In this document: in pieces, positions 8,607-16,160 of the stretch
How positions within the stretch are numbered: position 1 is the stretch's first letter
How the letters are laid out: every line of letters begins with the position of its first letter
NCBI RefSeq assembly: GCF_049800775.1
Contig: NZ_JBNAFR010000001.1
Coordinates: forward strand, 62,001-126,000
Source of the DNA: Dinoroseobacter sp049800775
GTDB taxonomy: Bacteria; Pseudomonadota; Alphaproteobacteria; Rhodobacterales; Rhodobacteraceae
DNA length: 64,000 bases
Reading direction: 5' to 3'
Translations under genes and position numbers: made by a program
The notes under the pieces: generated by a model
What the model was told of the DNA's origin: nothing
The model's input: only the letters and a program-made list of their open reading frames with translations
Databases searched by the model: none

Positions 8607-11600
8607 CTATGCGAGGAAGGCATCCTCGTAGATCAGCCCGGCCTCCAGCGCCACGATGCCCGCGATCTCATCCGTATGTCCGACCTCGGAATTGGCGGAC
8701 CGCTCCTCTTCGACGAAGAGGGACACGCTGTCGCCATCCAGCGCGGTCATCCGCAAGGCAGCCGTGTCCCCGCCATCGGTGGTCTGCATATCCGCCAGCA
8801 GAACGGGGGCCGCGTCAAAGCTTGTGTTGAACGCGAAGGTGTCGACGTTCTCGTCCAACTGATCCGGAGTGCGGAGCACGTCGAGCCCGCTGGCAGTGCC
8901 GGTTTCGATGGCAACCCACGACACGGTTTCCGGCACATGGGGGCCAAGCGCCTCCTCTTCTTCGATCTGCACTTCGAAGCCGGACCCGTCCACGTTGCGG
9001 ATGCGGGTGGTGACGGGATCGTCCTCGTTGACGCTGGTCACCTCGGCCAGCACCACGGCCTCGCCCAGCGCGGTTCCAAAGCTCACATCGGTGAAATTCG
9101 TCCCGACATTCTGCGACCCGGCCACGATGGTCTGCCCGGTGGACAGGGTATGGGTGCCCTCGGAGACCGCGAGCCAGCTGACCGTCTCGGTCGTATGGGT
9201 CCCGTCGAGATAGTTCCATTCGTCGATCTGGAACTCGAACCCCGTTTCCGTGACATTGCGCACCCGCGTCACCGCCGGGTCCCCCCCGTTGAAAGAGACC
9301 GGCCCCATGACCACGACCGCGTCGGCGATCTCGGCATCGAAAGTCACGCTGTGCCATTGCTCGGACCCCGATTGCGCGACGGTGACCGTCCCGCTCTGCC
9401 CGATCAGGCCATCCTCGCCCGTGCCGCCCGACCCGTCGATGGTGATGTCCACCTGTGCGGAGGCCACCCCACCCCGGCCATCCGTGACCGTGTAGGAGAA
9501 GCTTTCTGCGCCGGTTTGGCCGGAATTGAGCGCATCAAATGCGCCATTCTGCACGTAGCTCAGGGTGCCGTCGGCATTCAGAGTCACGGTCGCGCCCGAG
9601 GCGAGGGTGACCGAGCCATCGACCCCGATCGACTGGCCCTCGATTTCGGTGATGGTCAGACCGTCGAGATCCGCATCACCGTCATTTGCCAGCACCGTCA
9701 GGACCAGCGGCGCATCCTCGGCCACGCGGGCCGTGTCATCCACCGCCACAGGCGCGATGTTGTCGCTGGGTGCCGCATAGAGCAGCCCCCCCTCCAGCGC
9801 CACATAGCCCGCGGTTTCGGTGGTGTGGCGGACCTCCGCATCCCCCGATTGCTCCTCCTCGACAAAGAGCGAGACGCCCTCCGCGTCGAGCCCGGCCAAG
9901 CGCAGGGTCGCGGTATCGCCCCCATCCACCGATTGCATATCGGCCAGAAGCACCGGCGCATCGCTGAAGCTCGCGCTGAACTGGAAACTGTCGATCTGGT
10001 GGTCCAGCTGATCGGCGGTGCGCACCACGTCGAGCCCTGCCCCGACCCCGGTTTCCACTGCGATCCAGGAGAGGGTTTCGCTCCCATGGGAGCCGAGAGC
10101 CTCTTCCTCTTCGATCTGCACCTGGAAACCCGTCTCGTCCACATTCCGGATCCGGCTGGTCACCGCATCCGCCTCGTTGACGCTGGTAACCTCCGCCAAC
10201 ACGACCGACGTGTCCAGGGTCGCCCCGAAAGACACGGAGGCAAAGCCCGTGCCAACGCTCTGCGTGCCCGCCACGAGGGTCTTGCCATTGCTCAGGGTAT
10301 GGGTGCCCTCGGACACGGCCAGCCAGCTGACGGTTTCCGCGCCATGCACACCGTCGAGGTAGTTCCACTCGTCGATCTGAAACTCGAACCCGGTCTCGGT
10401 CACATTGCGCACACGGGTGGTCGCGGCCTCGGCGTCATTGGTCGAGAGCGGTCCCATGACGACAACCGCATTGCTGATCGCCGTGTCGAAGGTCACGCTG
10501 TGCCACTGGCCCGAGCCGCTCTGCGCCACCGTGACGGTGCCGCTTTGACCGATGGGGCCATCCGACAGGTCGTCATCCGCCCCCTCGATGGCGATATCCA
10601 CGGTCGCGCTGGCCGCGCCGCCATTGCCGTCGGAAACCGTGTAGGTAAAGCTCTCGCTCCCGGTCTCGCCGGTGTTCAGGGCATCAAAGGCGCCGTTCTG
10701 GGCGTAGCTCAGCGTGCCGTCCGCGTTCAGCGTCACCGACGCGCCGGAGGCCAGATCAACGCTCTCGCCGGTGGCGATGGCCGCGCCATTGATCTCGGTG
10801 ATGGTCAGGGCATCGCCTTCGGGATCCACGTCATTGCCCAGCACTGCTAGGATGAGCGGCGCGTCTTCGTCCACGGTCGCGCTGTCATCCGCGGGCATGG
10901 GGGCCTGATTGCCGAACAGATCGAAGATGTCCGAGAAACTGTAGGTGATATCCACGAATTCGAAGCTTTCGATCGTGTCATAGACAAAATCGATCCCCTC
11001 GCCGATCACCTGGATCGCATCCTCGATCAGCGAGAAGCTGTAGAAGCTGAACTCGAAATTGTAGATCACCGTGTCAAAGCCAGCATCGCCGTGGAAGACG
11101 TCATTGCCGAGCTGACCGATGAAGCTATCGTCGCCCGCGCCCCCTTCGAACACATTGTCGGCGTCATTGCCGATGAAGCGGTCATTGCCCGCGCCCCCGA
11201 TCGCGTTCTCGATCACCGTGCCGATCGCGAGGGTCAGGTTGCCGGTGCGGCCACCGATATCCGAGCTGTTCTGATAGGTCTGGTCTGCGGTCTGGACCGT
11301 GAGGTCGATCTTCTGGTTGGCGCTGTAGCCACTGAAATCCAGCGTATCGATCCCGCCCGCATCGATGATCGTCGAGGCCGTGCGGTTGGCATAGCTGGCA
11401 TAGTCATTCCAGATCCGGCTCTCGCTGGCCGAGATATTGGTGTTGAATCCGTAGACCGTGTCGCCGGTGAAGGCGTTCGACACCCCGTAGCCCTGCGCGC
11501 CATAGATGCTGTCCAGCGCGAGCCAGTCCACCGCCATGGGGGTCTGCAGGAACTCGCCATTGGCCGAAACGGCCGAGTTCTCGGTCTGCGAAAAGTAGGA

Positions 11601-12314
11601 CATCATCGAGGCTTGCCAGCTATCCAGCTCGAAGATCGCGTCGTCGCTGTAATTCGCGCTGCCGTTATAGGGGCCCTGGTGCCCGAGGCCGAGCGCGTGG
11701 CCGACCTCGTGAAAGATCGTCTGCAGCGTGTAATCGTCATAGGTCGAGGTGCCGCCAGACCAGCTCTCGGCAATGTTGATATAGGAGTAATAGATCGTGC
11801 CGTCGCTAAAGCGGGTCGAGCCCGCAAAGGCGCCGCTTTGATTGTCCGAGAAGAAGAAATCGACGACGCTGTCATCGGTGCTCGTGGTTTCGATGAACTG
11901 GATGCCCAGCACCTGTTCGTAGACGTCGAAGACATCGCGGATCAGCTCTGCGCGCTCCTCTGAGACACCGTCCGCATCGCTCCCGCCACCATAGGTCAGC
12001 GGGCCGTAGCCGGTCACGTTGTAATAGAGCACCCCGTTATTGGCATCGGGCCCGGTTGTGCCAACATTGTGGCGAAGACCTGTCCCGTTGCCCCAATAGC
12101 CAACCTCGAGAAAGTCGGCCATTTCCTGCAGCGTCGCGGTCTCACCGGCCGAGCCGGTGCTGCCATCCGTGGGATTGCCCGCGCGTTCCAGATCGTCCTG
12201 AAACCGATCCTCCGCCATACAGGCGGGACAGGTGCAGGTAGAGAGATGCGTGGACAAATCCTCTGAATTTGCATCAAAATTTTCAGAGTTTTGTCTCGGA
12301 TCGGTATAGGACAT
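8607..12314 (-). CDS. Serralysin-like M10 metalloprotease with RTX, cadherin-like and lectin-like repeats
   Basis: A 1235-residue protein with no Sec signal. Residues 27-32 hold a CTCPAC motif. The zinc site HEVGHALGLGH (202-212) and Met-turn SMMSYF (236-241) mark an M10 serralysin-type peptidase. Short RTX-like GGAGNDRF and GGAGDDSF repeats follow (373-415), suggesting calcium binding and type I secretion. Then come two tandem blocks, each a VCBS/cadherin-like domain (470-578 and 852-960) followed by three modules of about 80 residues that resemble H-type lectin domains (589-848 and 971-1230). The ATG at 12314 follows AGAGG; a TTG one codon earlier is possible. No type I exporter is encoded nearby. 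It is likely a secreted enzyme that digests or adheres to polymers. Confidence 0.9.
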   Translation of the reverse strand: MSYTDPRQNSENFDANSEDLSTHLSTCTCPACMAEDRFQDDLERAGNPTDGSTGSAGETATLQEMADFLEVGYWGNGTGLRHNVGTTGPDANNGVLYYNVTGYGPLTYGGGSDADGVSEERAELIRDVFDVYEQVLGIQFIETTSTDDSVVDFFFSDNQSGAFAGSTRFSDGTIYYSYINIAESWSGGTSTYDDYTLQTIFHEVGHALGLGHQGPYNGSANYSDDAIFELDSWQASMMSYFSQTENSAVSANGEFLQTPMAVDWLALDSIYGAQGYGVSNAFTGDTVYGFNTNISASESRIWNDYASYANRTASTIIDAGGIDTLDFSGYSANQKIDLTVQTADQTYQNSSDIGGRTGNLTLAIGTVIENAIGGAGNDRFIGNDADNVFEGGAGDDSFIGQLGNDVFHGDAGFDTVIYNFEFSFYSFSLIEDAIQVIGEGIDFVYDTIESFEFVDITYSFSDIFDLFGNQAPMPADDSATVDEDAPLILAVLGNDVDPEGDALTITEINGAAIATGESVDLASGASVTLNADGTLSYAQNGAFDALNTGETGSESFTYTVSDGNGGAASATVDIAIEGADDDLSDGPIGQSGTVTVAQSGSGQWHSVTFDTAISNAVVVMGPLSTNDAEAATTRVRNVTETGFEFQIDEWNYLDGVHGAETVSWLAVSEGTHTLSNGKTLVAGTQSVGTGFASVSFGATLDTSVVLAEVTSVNEADAVTSRIRNVDETGFQVQIEEEEALGSHGSETLSWIAVETGVGAGLDVVRTADQLDHQIDSFQFSASFSDAPVLLADMQSVDGGDTATLRLAGLDAEGVSLFVEEEQSGDAEVRHTTETAGYVALEGGLLYAAPSDNIAPVAVDDTARVAEDAPLVLTVLANDGDADLDGLTITEIEGQSIGVDGSVTLASGATVTLNADGTLSYVQNGAFDALNSGQTGAESFSYTVTDGRGGVASAQVDITIDGSGGTGEDGLIGQSGTVTVAQSGSEQWHSVTFDAEIADAVVVMGPVSFNGGDPAVTRVRNVTETGFEFQIDEWNYLDGTHTTETVSWLAVSEGTHTLSTGQTIVAGSQNVGTNFTDVSFGTALGEAVVLAEVTSVNEDDPVTTRIRNVDGSGFEVQIEEEEALGPHVPETVSWVAIETGTASGLDVLRTPDQLDENVDTFAFNTSFDAAPVLLADMQTTDGGDTAALRMTALDGDSVSLFVEEERSANSEVGHTDEIAGIVALEAGLIYEDAFLA
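8625..9758 (-). repeat. Second copy of the tandem cadherin-plus-lectin block
   Basis: Encodes residues 853-1230 of the protease. It repeats the block at 9771-10904 at a spacing of 382 residues (1146 bases). Shared segments include LNADGTLSY.QNGAFDALN, QSGTVTVAQSGS.QWHSVTFD, TRVRNVTETGFEFQIDEWN and VSLFVEEE. The copies are clearly homologous but have drifted. Confidence 0.85.
9771..10904 (-). repeat. First copy of the tandem cadherin-plus-lectin block
   Basis: Encodes residues 471-848 of the protease: one VCBS/cadherin-like domain and three modules with the pattern V.F-(hydrophobic)-V..-R.RNV-GF.VQI.E-ETVSW.A. It is the partner of the block at 8625-9758 and indicates an in-frame duplication. 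Confidence 0.85.
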
Positions 12315-12671
12315 CAACGCCTCTTTTCAGTCGAGTGCCTGGTGTTTCGCGTGGGCTCGAATGCTGGGGCGTGACGGACAAACCCCATCCTGACGCATCC
12401 AGAACCCGGTATGGAGGGGCACTGTATTCGCTTAATCATCTCTGTGGAGGTTGGGACTTTTTTTGGGCAAAGCTTCGCCAAATCCGTGGCGTTAACCTGC
12501 TGGTTTGATGCATTTCGGGTCCTTGACGCAGCGCGCCGAACCTGCATTGCGGCGCGGAACCGAGGGCCTTTCGCAGGGTTTCGGCCTGCGTGACTGCACC
12601 CCGCATCAAGGGTGCAACGGTGGTGCGGCGGGCCGCGATCCAGCGGCCCAGCGGGGCGGGAAGAGGAACCT
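12315..12671. other. Intergenic region with three consecutive hairpins
   Basis: A gap of 357 bases with no convincing gene, between the end of the carboxymuconolactone-decarboxylase-like gene and the protease start. Three perfect stem-loops lie within 80 bases: CGCAGG/CCTGCG (12572-12590), TGCACCC/GGGTGCA (12595-12616) and GGGCCGC/GCGGCCC (12630-12649). They lie just past the stop of the gene at 12672 and probably end its transcript. The protease promoter should lie in 12315-12550; no clear -35/-10 pair was identified. Confidence 0.5.
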
Positions 12672-13058
12672 CTAGCTCTCGTCCGGATCGTCGAAGGCCG
12701 CGAGCGCCGCTGTCACCGCATTCATTGCGGCGGGCACTCCGGCATAGACCGAAACCTGCAATACGATTTCAACGATCTCGTCCCGGCGCACTCCGGTCGC
12801 CCGGGCCGCGCGCATGTGAAACGCCAGCTGATCCGGAGCGGTGCCCATGGCCGACAGCATTGCCACGGTCAGCATCTCGCGGGTCCGCAGGTCCAGCCCC
12901 GCGCGACCGAGCACATCGGTGAAAGCGTAGCCCATGATGATCTCGGCGGCCTCGGGCGCCAGAGACTCCAGCCGAGCCCGCACGGCCTCGGGCGCGGAGG
13001 CGTCCAGTTGGCCCAGCACGTCCATCGCCCGCGGCAAAGGCGCAGCCTCGCGGCTCAT
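12672..13058 (-). CDS. Carboxymuconolactone decarboxylase family protein
   Basis: A 128-residue all-helical protein of the CMD/AhpD-like family. It has LDLRTREMLTVAMLSAMG, LAFHMRAARATGVRRDEIVEIVLQ and YAGVPAAMNAV, in the spacing expected of the family. The CxxC of AhpD peroxidases is absent, so a decarboxylase or a non-redox role is more likely. The ATG overlaps the stop of the aldo/keto reductase gene by four bases (ATGA), so the two are one operon. Substrate unknown. Confidence 0.88.
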   Translation of the reverse strand: MSREAAPLPRAMDVLGQLDASAPEAVRARLESLAPEAAEIIMGYAFTDVLGRAGLDLRTREMLTVAMLSAMGTAPDQLAFHMRAARATGVRRDEIVEIVLQVSVYAGVPAAMNAVTAALAAFDDPDES

Positions 13059-14038
13059 GCGTCGACGCCTTTCATGCCTTCGTCGGTATAGCGCGCGCCC
13101 ATGATGGGCAGAGCGGCGAGGCCGGTTTCCAGCGCCGCGAGATCGGCCGGGTCCAGAGTGATCGCCCCGGCGGCCGCATTGTCGCGCAGGTAATCCAGCG
13201 TCCTGGTTCCCGGGATGGGCACGAGATCCTCCCCTTGCGCCAAAAGCCAGGCCAGCGACAGCTGCGCCGGGCTGCACCCGATCCGGCCGGCCATCTGGCC
13301 GACAAGGTCCGCAATGCGCTTGTTCGTGCGCACCGCGTCACTCTGAAACCGCGGCAGCGCGCTGCGGAAATCTCCGTCCGCGAACTCTGCATCGCTCTGG
13401 AACCGCCCGGTCAGGAAGCCGCGCCCCAGCGGCGAATAGGGCACAAACCCGATCCCCAGTTCCCGGCAAGTGGGCAGCACCTCCGCCTCGGGCCCCCGGG
13501 ACCAGAGCGAGTACTCGGTCTGCACCGCCGTGACCGGATGCACCGCATGGGCCCGGCGCAGCGTATCAGGGCTCACCTCGCAGAGCCCGATCCGGTCGAT
13601 CTTGCCCTCCTCGACCAGCCGGGCGAGGCCGCCCATGGTCTCTTCGATCGGCTGGCCGCGGTCCACCCGGTGCACGTAATAGAGATCGATCCGCTCGATG
13701 CCCAGCCGCCTGAGCGAGCCTTCGCAGGCGGCGCGGGCATAATCCGGATGGTTGTCGAGGCTTCGGCGATATTCCCCGGGCCGCCGGACGATGCCGAACT
13801 TGGTCGCGATCTTCGGGCGGCTCTCCGTTTGGGCGAGGAATCTGCCCAGCAGCTCCTCGTTGTGGTGCGGACCGTACATGTCCGCCGTGTCGAAAAAGTC
13901 GATCCCAAGCGCGACCGCCTCATGCAGCACCCGGAGGGCGCGGGCATCGTCGCGCGGGCCATAGAATTCACTCATGCCCATGCAGCCGAGGCCGATGGCC
14001 GATACGTCAAATCCGTGTCCAAGGGTGCGTCTCTTCAT
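13055..14038 (-). CDS. Aldo/keto reductase
   Basis: A 327-residue NADPH-dependent oxidoreductase with a TIM-barrel fold. The start GLGCMGMSEFYG, the catalytic Asp-Tyr stretch DFFDTADMYG, the lysine in IATKFG, the histidine in YYVHRVD, and the C-terminal cofactor region PIPGTRTLDYLRDN are all present. It resembles the AKR13-type family. The ATG follows GAAGGAGACCACC. It is divergent from a LysR gene, which probably controls it, and overlaps the CMD-family gene. It likely reduces a reactive aldehyde or ketone. Confidence 0.92.
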   Translation of the reverse strand: MKRRTLGHGFDVSAIGLGCMGMSEFYGPRDDARALRVLHEAVALGIDFFDTADMYGPHHNEELLGRFLAQTESRPKIATKFGIVRRPGEYRRSLDNHPDYARAACEGSLRRLGIERIDLYYVHRVDRGQPIEETMGGLARLVEEGKIDRIGLCEVSPDTLRRAHAVHPVTAVQTEYSLWSRGPEAEVLPTCRELGIGFVPYSPLGRGFLTGRFQSDAEFADGDFRSALPRFQSDAVRTNKRIADLVGQMAGRIGCSPAQLSLAWLLAQGEDLVPIPGTRTLDYLRDNAAAGAITLDPADLAALETGLAALPIMGARYTDEGMKGVDA

Positions 14039-14079
14039 GGTGGTCTCCTTCGCTTGCCGTCCCGTTTGAGAGATGGCAT

Positions 14080-14135
14080 TTCCGGAATGCGATACATATC
14101 GACGAAACCGGCAAGGGAGTTTCCAAAATCGGAAA
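14080..14135. promoter_or_regulatory. Two TTCC/GGAA palindromes, candidate LysR operator sites
   Basis: TTCCGGAA lies within 14080-14088 and TTTCC-N6-GGAAA at 14120-14135, both in the gap between the aldo/keto reductase and the LysR gene. The shared TTCC/GGAA half-sites and the T-N11-A shape of the second suit a LysR-type regulator. No experimental support is visible. Confidence 0.4.
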
Positions 14136-14151
14136 GCACGGCACAGAGGAT

Positions 14152-15030
14152 CTGGTCTGGGACGACATCCGCGCCTTTCTCGCCGTGGCGCGCGCCGGCA
14201 CGCTGAGCGGTGCGGTCCGGCAGATGGGGGTCGGGATCGCCACCGTTTCGCGTCGGATCGAACGGCTGGAGGCGGCGGTGGGGCACCCTCTCTTTGCCCG
14301 GCACCAGTCGGGGTATCGGCTGACCGAGGATGGCGCGGCCCTGATCCCCCGTGCCGAAGAGATGGAGGCGAGCGCCCTCGCGCTGACCTCCGGTCTCGGG
14401 CGGGACACCGCGGTCTCGGGCGTGGTGCGTCTAGCCACGGCAGAGAACCTCGCGACTGGGCTTATCCTGCCGGCGCTGGGGCGCTTGCGGGCGGACTACC
14501 CGCTCTTGTCGCTGGAGATCGTGACCGATGTGGCCACGGTGAACCTGCATCGGCGCGATGCGGATATCGCCCTGCGCATGGTGAAACCGGATCGCGGCAA
14601 TGTCTCGTTGCAGCGGCTCGGGCGTCTGGGCTTCGGGCTGTATGGCGCACCGGAGTACATGGCGGCGCGCCCCGCCCCCGCCGATGCCAGCCGGTTCGAT
14701 CAGGACGCCCTGATCGGCTGGACGGATGCCTATGCGCACCTGCCCGCCGCGCAATGGGTCGAGCGGGTGTTGAAGGGTCGGGCCCCGGCCCTCGCGACCA
14801 CGTCGCTTGCCACGCAACTGACGGCCTGCGCCACCGGGCTCGGTCTCGCCATCCTGCCGCATTTCCTCGCCCGCCCCCGGGGGCTCATCTGTCTCGACGG
14901 GGATCTCGGTCTGGACCAAACCATCTGGCTGGTGACCCATTCCGACCTGCTGCAGACGCGCCGGGTCCGGGCCGTCGCGGATTTTCTGCGCGCTCTGGTC
15001 GAGGATCGTCGCGGCGATCTGAGCGGGTGA
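14152..15030 (+). CDS. LysR family transcriptional regulator
   Basis: A regulator of about 292 residues with an N-terminal winged helix and a C-terminal LysR substrate domain (about 90-290). The helix pattern WDDIRAFLAVARAGTLSGA then ATVSRRIERLE and LFARHQSGYRLTEDG is typical of the subgroup that controls divergent oxidoreductases. The first canonical start in frame is GTG at 14185, but that drops the conserved WDDIRAFLAV segment, so translation probably starts near CTG 14152 or another non-standard codon. The true start is uncertain. It faces the aldo/keto reductase operon, its likely target. Confidence 0.82.
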   Translation: MVWDDIRAFLAVARAGTLSGAVRQMGVGIATVSRRIERLEAAVGHPLFARHQSGYRLTEDGAALIPRAEEMEASALALTSGLGRDTAVSGVVRLATAENLATGLILPALGRLRADYPLLSLEIVTDVATVNLHRRDADIALRMVKPDRGNVSLQRLGRLGFGLYGAPEYMAARPAPADASRFDQDALIGWTDAYAHLPAAQWVERVLKGRAPALATTSLATQLTACATGLGLAILPHFLARPRGLICLDGDLGLDQTIWLVTHSDLLQTRRVRAVADFLRALVEDRRGDLSG

Positions 15031-15051
15031 TCCCGCCCCGTCGCCCGAGGG

Positions 15052-15948
15052 TTAGAGCCGGAACTCCATGCCATCGGCGGCCACGGTCCAGCCTGCGGCC
15101 TTGGCCGCGGCGCGTTCGGCGCTGTCCGGCCGCAGGACCGGGTTCGAATTGTTCATGTGGACATAGACCTTGGTCTTCACCCCGAGCCCGGCAAAAGCCG
15201 CCATCGACCCTTCGGTCCCTGCCATGGACATATGCCCCATCCGCTGTCCAGTCTTCTGGCTGAGCCCCTGCAGCAGCATCTCGTCATCGCGCCACAGGGT
15301 GCCGTCGAAAAAGACGATATCCGCCCCGCGCAGCCGGTCGGCGAGGTCCGGACGGATCAGGGCGCAGCCGGGGATGTAGAACACCGATTGCGCACCGCAG
15401 CGCAGATGCACGCCCACGGTCTGTTCGCCCTCCAGGTCGGTGGCGACGTCCTCGCCCTCGAGATAGAGCGGCACCTTGCCCGGCACCGCAAAGACCGTCG
15501 CTTCGATCCCCTCGACCAGCGCAAAGGCCTCGCCCAGCCGGATCACGCGGCGCGGCACCACGGCAGGGTTCACCGCCGCGAAGATCGGGTTGTCATCGAG
15601 CACGCCATGGATCTCGGCGCTCGCAAAAAGGTCGAAGGGCTGCTGCTCCCGCAGGGTGAGCAGGCCCGCCACATGGTCGATATCGCCATTGGTCACGAGC
15701 ACCGAGCGCAGAGGCAGCGCGCGCAGGTCGGTGGGATGCAGCTCCGGCGTGGCCGCCAGTTGCGTGCGGATATCGGGGGATGCGTTCAGGATCGCCCAGT
15801 CGCGACCGGTCGCGCTGACGGCAATCGAGGATTGTGTCTGAGAGGGGATGTCGCCTGCACGGGCGAGGTTGCAATTCTCACACCCGCAATTCCACTGGGG
15901 GAGGCCGCCGTCGGCAGCCGCCCCCAAGATCTTCGCGCGGAACGTCAT
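15052..15948 (-). CDS. pqqB: Pyrroloquinoline quinone biosynthesis protein PqqB
   Basis: A 298-residue metallo-beta-lactamase-fold protein. It matches PqqB at DGGLPQWNCGCENC near the start (the extra cysteine cluster of this family), the IDHVAGLLTLRE metal region, PLYLEG, FFDGTLWRDDEM and GHMSMAGTEGSMAAF. PqqB is thought to hydroxylate a tyrosine-derived intermediate during assembly of the redox cofactor PQQ. It follows pqqA by 22 bases on the minus strand. The usual next gene, pqqC, is absent; a convergent LysR gene lies there instead. Confidence 0.95.
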   Translation of the reverse strand: MTFRAKILGAAADGGLPQWNCGCENCNLARAGDIPSQTQSSIAVSATGRDWAILNASPDIRTQLAATPELHPTDLRALPLRSVLVTNGDIDHVAGLLTLREQQPFDLFASAEIHGVLDDNPIFAAVNPAVVPRRVIRLGEAFALVEGIEATVFAVPGKVPLYLEGEDVATDLEGEQTVGVHLRCGAQSVFYIPGCALIRPDLADRLRGADIVFFDGTLWRDDEMLLQGLSQKTGQRMGHMSMAGTEGSMAAFAGLGVKTKVYVHMNNSNPVLRPDSAERAAAKAAGWTVAADGMEFRL

Positions 15949-15970
15949 GTCCGAGCTCGCAGTCCATTAC

Positions 15971-16075
15971 TCAGAACAGATCGCGGCCTTCGTCGTCACG
16001 ATCATTGTCCGGGCCGTACATGTTGATTTCCATGCCGCACTCGATCTCGCGCAATGTGGGTTTCGTCCAAGCCAT
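15971..16075 (-). CDS. pqqA: Pyrroloquinoline quinone precursor peptide PqqA
   Basis: A 34-residue peptide. It begins MAWTKPTLREIECGMEINMYG; Glu16 and Tyr20 are the two residues that are cross-linked to make PQQ, in the conserved E-x3-Y spacing. The ATG follows GGAGGA at the right distance. It sits directly upstream of pqqB. The peptide is the ribosomal substrate for the radical SAM enzyme PqqE, which with PqqC and PqqD must be encoded elsewhere. Confidence 0.95.
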   Translation of the reverse strand: MAWTKPTLREIECGMEINMYGPDNDRDDEGRDLF

Positions 16076-16160
16076 AATGTATCCTCCAGGGCCTTCATGT
16101 TCGCGACATACCTTCCGCAAAACACCCCCATACGTACATAGGACCATGGTCGCGGAGCGG

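Noticed and set aside
12269..12508. Small open frame across the protease start and upstream gap
   Set aside because: It overlaps the protease start on the opposite strand and has no ribosome site or motif.
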